This document shows, one piece after another, positions 32,194 to 38,951 of a stretch of DNA of 38,951 nt. Within the stretch, counting starts at the first letter, position 1. Each line of letters begins with the position of its first letter. Origin of the DNA: an uncultured Bacteroidia bacterium (GTDB taxonomy: Bacteria; Bacteroidota; Bacteroidia; Bacteroidales; F082); the NCBI GenBank assembly GCA_902767725.1, contig CACXIM010000029.1:1-38951 (forward strand), read 5' to 3'. The notes beneath the pieces were generated by a model, which was not told the origin of the DNA, did not search any database, and saw only the letters and a list, made by a program, of their open reading frames with translations. Position numbers and translations under genes: made by a program.

Positions 32194-33329
32194 ATGAAAG
32201 TAGGACTTTTCATCGATACATGGTACCCTATGGTGGACGGGGTGATCAAAGTGGTGGACAATTACGCCCGCCGATTGGTGCAATATTGCGAGCTAAGCTG
32301 CCGTATCAGGTCGTGCGATGCTCATCGCTTCCGCTCATCACAAGCGATTACGACCTTCCCACATCCGTCTTAGACCCACGATTCGAAGCACAGCTTATCA
32401 AGAGCGGTATCGATATCATTCATATCCATTCTCCCTTTTCGGTAGGTATGGCGGGAGTCCTGTATGCCAAAATACACAAGCTTCCCGTGGTCGCCACCTT
32501 GCATTCGCAGTACAAGCAGGATTTTGAGAAGTCGCTCAAGTTCAAGTTAGCCTCGAACATGGCGCTGAATACCATCATGCGTGTGTTCAACGCCTGCGAT
32601 GAATGCTGGGCTGTGAATGGGGACATCAAAGACCTCTATGTCAATGAATACGGCCTGACCGCCCCTTGCAAGGTACGCCTCAACGCCACCGATCACCACC
32701 CTGTGTCCGATGTCGTTGCCGCAGCCCGGATTGTCAACGAGACATACGGCATCTCAGCCGACGCCACGGTCTTCCTTTTTGTAGGAAGGATCAATTTCAT
32801 CAAGAACATCGACTTCATCGTTCGCGCTTTAGCGAAAGCCAAGGCGATGGGCCTGAAAAACTTCAAGATGTTGTTTGCCGGCAAGGGACAGGATGAGGAG
32901 AAACTCGCCGCTCTTGTGCGAGAACAAGGTCTGACCGAAGAAGTGGTCATGTGTGGCCTGACTGGCAAAGAGATGCTGGAGAACCTCTATTCTCGCGCCA
33001 AGCTTTTCCTGTTCCCGTCGCTCTACGATGCCAACTCATTAGTACAGATTGAAGCTGCTTGCCAGGGTACACCCACCGTATTCTTGGAAAGTGCCCGTAC
33101 GGCTTCCACCGTCACGCCTGATGTCAATGGTTATGTTAGCCCTCCTGATGAGGACAGTTATGCAAGGATGATCATGGACATCCTGGCCGACCCAGAAGCT
33201 TACAAACGGGTCTCCGCTGCCGCCCGCCGCGACCTTTACCTCAACTGGGACAATGTTGTGCGGGACGTTTACGATGACTACAACACTTTCGTTGAGAAGA
33301 TGCGTCGGAGGTCAGTTTCTCCTTACTAA
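32194..33329 (+). pseudogene. GT4-type glycosyltransferase, frameshifted near residue 35
   Basis: ATG 32194 opens a classic GT4 start, MKVGLFIDTWYPMVDGVIKV and NYARRLVQYCE. The rest of the protein is in another frame from about 32296 on: KLPYQVVRCSSLPL, IIHIHSPFSVG, VATLHSQYK, FLFVGRINFIKNIDF, GKGQDEE and the EXE-type LFLFPSLYDANSLVQIEAACQG. About 20 residues that relatives have between these parts appear missing too, so a small deletion shifted the frame. The long frame also opens at ATG 32187, but its first 40 residues are unlike the family. If real, the gene is inactive or expressed only as a shortened form; a sequencing error should be excluded. The enzyme would glycosylate a lipid, judging by its neighbours. 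Confidence 0.75.
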
Positions 33330-33400
33330 TGCTATTATTCAATGCGCTTGTTCCACAAATAGAGTCGATGGACCGTGACGCACGGGCACCCTTAAATAAC

Positions 33401-33427
33401 CATGCCTTTGAAGTTTGCGAAGGCATG
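33401..33427 (+). terminator. hairpin between glycosyltransferase and SPT genes
   Basis: CATGCCTT (33401-33408) and AAGGCATG (33420-33427) form a perfect 8-pair stem. No T-run follows, so its role as a terminator is uncertain. The 190-base interval also holds the SPT promoter. Confidence 0.4.
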
Positions 33428-33484
33428 AAATAATCATCGTCATCCTTTGCGTCAGAATACGGTTCAAGGCAAACAAAAAATGAC

Positions 33485-33492
33485 TATTTTTG
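33485..33492 (+). promoter_or_regulatory. -7 promoter element of the SPT-reductase genes
   Basis: TATTTTTG, exact TAnnTTTG match, about 29 bases before the SPT ATG; transcription would start near 33499. Confidence 0.65.
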
Positions 33493-33511
33493 CGCATTAA
33501 AAAGCCCATAA

Positions 33512-34713
<1,202 letters not shown>

Positions 34714-34714
<1 letters not shown>

Positions 34715-35508
34715 TGGTCATATTCATCACAGGGATATCCTCAGGTTTTGGTTTGGAGACAGCCCGCCTGCTGTCGCTAGAAGATCATGTCGTTTACGGG
34801 ACAGTACGTCGTGAGGTCACACCGTTGCCAAAAGTGAAATATCTTCGCTTGGATGTCCGCGACGCCAAGGCAGTGCAGCAGGCCGTGGAACAAATCATCG
34901 AGGTGGAAGGCCGTATCGATGTGTTGATCAACAATGCCGGCATGGGCATTGGTGGTCCGTTGGAGTTTGCCACAGAGGAAGAAATCAGAGAACAGATGGA
35001 TGCCAACTTCATGGGTTTGGTGCATTGCGTTGATGCTGTGCTGCCTCACATGAGGAAACAAGGCTCAGGCAAAATCATAGCTCTCAGCTCTATCGGGGGC
35101 TTGATGGGACTACCGTTTCAAGGCTTCTATTCGGCCAGCAAGTTCGCCATCGAAGGCTATTGCGAGGCCCTGCGTTTGGAAACCAAACCGTTTGGCATCA
35201 CCGTAACAGTGATCCGTCCCGGCGACTTCTCGACAGGTTTCACAGGCAGCAGAAAGAAAGCGACTAATAACGAAGCGTTTCAGGCTTATCCTGCCTATCA
35301 AAAAGCCATTGACAAGGTGGAACATGACGAGACAGGTGGGCTGAAGCCTCAGGTTGTTGCTCATAAAATCAGCAAGGTCATCCGAATGAAGCATCCACGG
35401 TATGGCTATGTGGTGTCCTCTTTTGAGCAACGACTCTCAGTGTTCCTGAAACAAATACTGCCAGCAAAATGGTTTGCTGCGATTTTGGGGAAATACTACT
35501 ATTTGTAG
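34714..35508 (+). CDS. short-chain dehydrogenase, candidate 3-ketosphinganine reductase
   Basis: A 264-residue SDR. The cofactor loop TGISSGFG (6-13), NNAG (73-76), catalytic Ser near 126 (LSSIGG) and YSASK (Tyr139, Lys143) are intact; an NADPH preference is possible from the R in VRREV. It overlaps the SPT stop by one base (TAATG), so its substrate is most simply the SPT product, 3-ketosphinganine. That is inference: SDR substrates cannot be read from sequence. A C-terminal hydrophobic/basic tail may sit at the membrane. Confidence 0.8.
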
Positions 35509-35532
35509 GTTTGTTTTGTAATCTGTTTCGAT

Positions 35533-36237
35533 ATGTATAGCTTGAAATATAAAGTAACCACCAGCACCTGCGACAGCGAAGGCAAACTCAAGTTGTTTTC
35601 GGCCCTTCAGATGATGGAGGACTGCTCTGAGATGTGGATCGACAGCGAGCCACAGGTAAAGGAATACTTCGCCCGAGAGAACATGGCCCAACTCCTCGCC
35701 TCAAGGCAGGTGGAGGTCATGCGGGTGCCCAATTTCAAAGAAGAACTTACGGTGACTACCTCCGTCTATGGCATGAAGCCCATGTTCGGCTTCCGCAACA
35801 CCTTCATCTATGATACCGAAGGCAAGCCCTGCTACCGCACTTGGAGCATGGGTGCCTTTGTGGATAAAGCCAACGGCAAACTGAAACGCGTGGACGACGC
35901 CGTGGCCAACTCGCTGCTCATCGAGCCACAGTTAGAGATGAACTACAAAGACCGCCGCATCATCCTGCCGAAGGAAGGAGGCAAGGTCTTTGCGCCCATC
36001 CAAGTGATGCGTGCCGACATCGACTACAACCGCCATGCCAACAACGCCAACTACATCCGCATGGCGATGGAGTTGCTTCCTGAAGATTTTATCATAAAAG
36101 GGCTTCGCGTGGAATACAGAGTGGCTGCCAAACTGGGTGACAGCCTCACCCCTACCCTTTTCCAAATTGAAAACGGCTTCATCATCGAGCTTGCCATTGG
36201 AAACGAGGCGAGTGCCATTGTGGAGTTTACTTCATAA
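35533..36237 (+). CDS. acyl-ACP thioesterase (FatA/B-like)
   Basis: A 234-residue double-hotdog thioesterase. The second hotdog carries the conserved D-x-N-x-H-x-N-N site, DYNRHANNANY (164-174). The first contains LQMMEDCSEMW and ASRQVEVMRVP, also typical. It releases fatty acids from acyl carrier protein. It starts 24 bases after the reductase stop, so it is likely co-transcribed with the SPT genes, and may provide the chains for sphingoid bases or their acylation. Confidence 0.88.
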   Translation: MYSLKYKVTTSTCDSEGKLKLFSALQMMEDCSEMWIDSEPQVKEYFARENMAQLLASRQVEVMRVPNFKEELTVTTSVYGMKPMFGFRNTFIYDTEGKPCYRTWSMGAFVDKANGKLKRVDDAVANSLLIEPQLEMNYKDRRIILPKEGGKVFAPIQVMRADIDYNRHANNANYIRMAMELLPEDFIIKGLRVEYRVAAKLGDSLTPTLFQIENGFIIELAIGNEASAIVEFTS

Positions 36238-36266
36238 TGAGACTTCTAATAATCAAGCTAAAGAAA

Positions 36267-36331
36267 GCTCCTACGGAGCATAACTTGTTGGATTGTTGTA
36301 TTTTGTTATTAAACGGAAGCTCCTACGGAGC
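36267..36331. repeat. two REP-like palindromes
   Basis: GCTCC-TAC-GGAGC occurs twice, at 36267-36279 and 36319-36331, 52 bases apart. Each is a perfect 5-pair hairpin with a 3-base loop. The second carries the stop codon of the AraC relic. They could end the lipid operon or be mobile palindromes. Confidence 0.7.
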
Positions 36332-36433
36332 AATTTTAGTAGGTCCTATGATCGCCGATTTCTCTTCCTTGCGATAATCCCTTGGAGAAAGCCCTGTGAT
36401 CCGCTTGAATTACTTGCCGAATAACAATGAGCA
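36323..36433 (-). pseudogene. 3' end relic of a second AraC-family gene
   Basis: On the minus strand the frame reads LLFGK, stop, FKRITGLSPRDYRKEEKSA, then a short tail. This matches the AraC family's last helix (S-x-F-G-x-x-F-K-R-x-x-G-x-S-P-x-x-Y-R). A TAA replaces the residue after FGK. Everything upstream is missing; the sequence ends where repeat copy C begins. It is a decayed gene end. Confidence 0.75.
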
Positions 36434-36463
36434 CCACCGCAAGGTTTTTCTTGACCTTTGCGT
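36434..36463 (+). repeat. partial copy C of the ferredoxin-terminator repeat
   Basis: ACCGCAAGG-TTTTTCTTGA-CCTTTGCG agrees with 26 bases of the ferredoxin terminator (661-686), but the outer stem pairs are lost. It abuts the AraC relic and runs into the promoter of the BspA-like gene. Confidence 0.75.
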
Positions 36464-36474
36464 TGAATTTTTCG

Positions 36475-36482
36475 TATTTTTG
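36475..36482 (+). promoter_or_regulatory. -7 promoter element of the BspA-like gene
   Basis: TATTTTTG, exact TAnnTTTG match, with TTTG at 36457-36460 within repeat copy C as a possible -33 element. Transcription would start near 36489, about 36 bases before the ATG. Confidence 0.6.
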
Positions 36483-36524
36483 TCACCCAAATTGAAATAC
36501 AACAACAAGCTAATCTTTACCACT

Positions 36525-38546
36525 ATGAAAAAGTATTTACATCTGTTTTTGTTCATCTTCGTATTTGCCGGTTTTGCCAAGGCGCAGGGACCCGCATCAA
36601 CCGCCAACTGGTTTGGATACATCTTACCGCCCAACCCAGCAGAATACAAGTATGTCACCTTTACCATGCAGGATTTAGGGTCGGTGTCCATCGCGTCGGA
36701 TGAGATCCCAGCAGTATCGACAGCCACCTTTGCCGACGGTTATGTGTGGAGTGTGAATGATGTCTTTGGCTATTGCCTTTACAGGTCAAGATTTGATGCG
36801 ACCAACAATCGTATTGAAGACCCTGAATTGATGGTTGAAGATGTTCCTTATTTCAATGACATGGTATACAATCCTGCCGACGGAATGATTTATGTCATTA
36901 CAGGAGAACACCTAAAAAGCTTCGATCCAGCCAATCCCAGCAACATGCAAGACCACGGCGTGATTGAGCACGATGGCTTCAATTTGGCTATCGACATGGA
37001 GGGTAACGCCTATATGATTAGTTCTTGGGGTGAGTTTGGCACGTTGAATCTTTCCAATGCACAATTGACCATAATCAGCCCGATTGATTTGCCGATAAAA
37101 ATGTCTTTCGACATGCTGACAGGCGAATTGTTTGGCGTTTTTATGGGCAATTTGTATCAGATTGACCCCAATACTGGGGCCTATACCGTGCTGGGCGCGC
37201 TCCAGGGTGGAGGCAACAGCTATGATCCGACCTGTTTGTTTATGACCTACAGCTCCAATCCTTCGGAATTTACGGTCGGCAACTTGATCTATCGTGTCAA
37301 TGACGACCAAGCTTCCGTGACGGTCATAGGCCATGTTGACGGTTATAATGCCACCGGAGACTTGATCATCCCGGAATCGGTGAGTTATGAAGGACATAAT
37401 TATACCGTGACCACCATTGGCGAAAGCGCATTTTTGTATTGCTTCTATTTGACGAACCTGTCCATTCCCAATACGGTAACCACGATTGAAGCGAGTGCCT
37501 TTGCCTATTGCCAAGGCTTTACCGGCGACTTGGTGATTCCCAACTCTGTGACTACAGTTGGGTATGGCGCATTTCAGATATGCCCTGGATTTGATGGAGA
37601 CCTGATCATAGGCAGCTCTGTCACAGAAATCGGTGACTATGCCTTCAATTCGTGCGACGGCATGACGGGCACGCTCTACATCCCGAGCGGCGTTCAGTCG
37701 CTTGGCGGAAACTCCTTTGGTTATTGCGCTTTTAGTGGCATCGTCGTCGACCCTGAAAACAACGTCTATGACTCAAGAAACGACTGCAATGCCATCATCG
37801 AAACGAGCACAAACGAACTTGTTACAGGATGCAAAAACAGCACGATACCCAACTCGGTTACATCGATTGGCTATTGTGCCTTCAGAGGCATTGCTGGCTT
37901 AACTTCCATTGAAATCCCGAATTCGGTGACTTACATCGGAGAGAATGCCTTCGCTTTTTGCTACGACCTGACTGGCGATTTGACCATCCCGAATTCTGTG
38001 GATACGATTGACGCAGGTGCGTTTTTCAATTGCGAAGGCTTTGGCGGCACCCTGACCATTGGGGAATCTGTCACTTTTATTGGCGACCAGGCCTTCAGAA
38101 ATTGCTCCGGCTTTACGGGCGCGGTTACTTTGGCCACAACGCCTCCTGCTCTAGGAGACGAATTTGGTGGTTTGGTGTTTGAAAACTTCGGCTATCCCAT
38201 CCTCGTCGTTCCTTGCGGATGCATCGATGCCTATCGGAACTCCAGTTGGTACGAGCCTTACGGACTGAATGGCTTCAACGAGTTTATTGAAGACTGCACC
38301 GCGGTTTCGGAAACAGGCAGTATTGTCACCGCCGTTTATCCGAATCCTACGAATGGGATGATAAAAGTCGAGGCTGAAAACATGAAGTACATCAGCATTT
38401 TCAATATGCTTGGAGAAAGCGTCTTTGAAGACTCCGCCAATGGCGATGTTTTTGAATATGACTTCAGCCATCAAGGTGCCGGCATGTACTTCATCAAGGT
38501 GGAGACCATGAAGGGCATCGAGACCATGAAAGTAACAGTAAGGTAA
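36525..38546 (+). CDS. BspA-like leucine-rich-repeat surface protein with T9SS sorting domain
   Basis: A 673-residue exported protein. Signal peptide about 1-21 (ends AKAQ). About 22-235 is a beta-propeller-like region. From about 250 to 590, LRR_5-type repeats of about 23 residues carry the pattern SIPNTVTTIEASAFAYC. The last 80 residues form a type IX secretion type A sorting domain (start VYPNPTNGM, ending MKVTVR), so it is moved across the outer membrane and probably anchored to the surface. Relatives bind host or bacterial surfaces. A frame start at 36396 is open but lies in the AraC relic and repeat; ATG 36525 is the natural start. Confidence 0.9.
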   Translation: MKKYLHLFLFIFVFAGFAKAQGPASTANWFGYILPPNPAEYKYVTFTMQDLGSVSIASDEIPAVSTATFADGYVWSVNDVFGYCLYRSRFDATNNRIEDPELMVEDVPYFNDMVYNPADGMIYVITGEHLKSFDPANPSNMQDHGVIEHDGFNLAIDMEGNAYMISSWGEFGTLNLSNAQLTIISPIDLPIKMSFDMLTGELFGVFMGNLYQIDPNTGAYTVLGALQGGGNSYDPTCLFMTYSSNPSEFTVGNLIYRVNDDQASVTVIGHVDGYNATGDLIIPESVSYEGHNYTVTTIGESAFLYCFYLTNLSIPNTVTTIEASAFAYCQGFTGDLVIPNSVTTVGYGAFQICPGFDGDLIIGSSVTEIGDYAFNSCDGMTGTLYIPSGVQSLGGNSFGYCAFSGIVVDPENNVYDSRNDCNAIIETSTNELVTGCKNSTIPNSVTSIGYCAFRGIAGLTSIEIPNSVTYIGENAFAFCYDLTGDLTIPNSVDTIDAGAFFNCEGFGGTLTIGESVTFIGDQAFRNCSGFTGAVTLATTPPALGDEFGGLVFENFGYPILVVPCGCIDAYRNSSWYEPYGLNGFNEFIEDCTAVSETGSIVTAVYPNPTNGMIKVEAENMKYISIFNMLGESVFEDSANGDVFEYDFSHQGAGMYFIKVETMKGIETMKVTVR

Positions 38547-38558
38547 TCAACAAATCCT

Positions 38559-38610
38559 TTAAGAAAAAAACAGAGAGTCGTTGCCCCTTCAAGCAACGAC
38601 TCTCTTTTTC
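38559..38610. terminator. strong bidirectional hairpin terminator
   Basis: AGAGAGTCGTTGC (38572-38584) and GCAACGACTCTCT (38593-38605) make a perfect 13-pair stem with an 8-base loop, with A-run before and T-run after. It lies between the converging BspA-like and acetyltransferase-like genes and serves both. Confidence 0.92.
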
Positions 38611-38627
38611 TTGATTTAAAGCAGTTA

Positions 38628-38951
38628 TTACGGCTTAACAGCTCTCTTGTAAGCGCGCCTCCGCATGAAAGGCGTCGTTTTGTAGTCGCCGAAGAGCGAC
38701 TGCACCTTGTAGTTCTCCTCCAGCTGAGGATTCATGATGATGGTGTCGATACCACGCTTGATGCAGTTCTCGTGCAGGTACTTGAACAACAACACCGGGA
38801 TGCCGCATTGCTGATACTCGGGCATCACGCCCATAATCAATGCCTCAAGGGTGTCGTTCTTCTTCAAGGCCTTCAAGATATTAATGAAGCCAAACGGGAA
38901 CAGACGTCCGTTGGATTTCTTCACCGCTTTGGATAGCGAAGGCACGCAGAA
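38628..38951 (-). CDS. C-terminal part of a GNAT-like acetyltransferase (cut by window edge)
   Basis: The frame enters from the right edge and ends at 38628. About 107 residues are visible, including LFPFGFINILKALKKND, then IMGVMPEYQQCGIPVLLF, which resembles the acetyl-CoA-binding motif A of GNAT enzymes (V.PEYQ..GI), and NPQLEENYKVQSLF. The GTG at 38945 is probably internal, because the family's body continues upstream. The substrate is unknown. Confidence 0.65.
   Translation of the reverse strand, partial: FCVPSLSKAVKKSNGRLFPFGFINILKALKKNDTLEALIMGVMPEYQQCGIPVLLFKYLHENCIKRGIDTIIMNPQLEENYKVQSLFGDYKTTPFMRRRAYKRAVKP

Noticed and set aside
36396-36524. BspA-like start at 36396
   Set aside because: The added residues are translated from the AraC relic and the repeat; the signal peptide begins at 36525.
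36912-37514. 200-residue frame on the minus strand
   Set aside because: It lies opposite the BspA-like repeats, has no recognisable domain and no promoter.

Overview
The window looks like chromosomal DNA from a Bacteroidales bacterium. Many genes are preceded by the Bacteroidetes -7 element TAnnTTTG, and the gene families are typical of the group: DUF4369 thiol oxidoreductases, PepSY-like lipoproteins, BspA-type leucine-rich repeats, a serine-palmitoyltransferase cluster and a TonB receptor. The BspA-like protein ends in a type IX secretion sorting domain, so the host probably has T9SS. I found no rRNA, tRNA or CRISPR array. Gene naming is by motif recognition only; no database search was run.

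Left part (1-14.1 kb), mostly core genes. A cut-off gene end, a DUF1858 protein and a single-cluster ferredoxin are followed by a minus-strand phosphate module: OmpR-family regulator, sensor kinase, a 39-residue membrane peptide and a PiT phosphate transporter. Two 7-4-7 direct repeats sit at matching distances from the two promoters of this module and look like the regulator's binding sites. Next come a decayed stretch holding a second copy of the ferredoxin gene end, a SAM methyltransferase, a two-gene metal-uptake-like pair (small His/Cys protein plus TonB receptor), a lipoprotein pair (thiol oxidoreductase plus serine hydrolase), a MATE transporter missing its first helix, a flavodoxin-like protein, a DUF985 cupin and a short, probably truncated gene.

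Middle (14.1-27.5 kb), an accessory defence-type island, partly AT-rich. It opens with repeats and a strongly structured, probably transcribed region just before a restriction-modification pair: a fused C5-cytosine/N6-adenine methyltransferase and an HNH-type nuclease. A two-gene unit follows, made of a protein with two DUF262 domains and an SMC/RecF-like ATPase; it is the best candidate for an undescribed system. On the opposite strand is a Panacea-type toxin-antitoxin pair, then an AAA/DUF4143 ATPase behind two identical palindromes. The island ends on the broken tail of an AraC-family gene.

Right part (27.5-39 kb). A Na/Pi cotransporter with a PhoU-like tail, a three-repeat PepSY-like lipoprotein, a small membrane protein whose frame runs through a terminator, and an AraC regulator are on the minus strand. 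A plus-strand lipid cluster follows: a frameshifted GT4 glycosyltransferase, serine palmitoyltransferase, a short-chain reductase that could act on its product, and an acyl-ACP thioesterase. Then come a second AraC gene relic, the T9SS-exported BspA-like protein and, at the edge, the end of an acetyltransferase-like gene.
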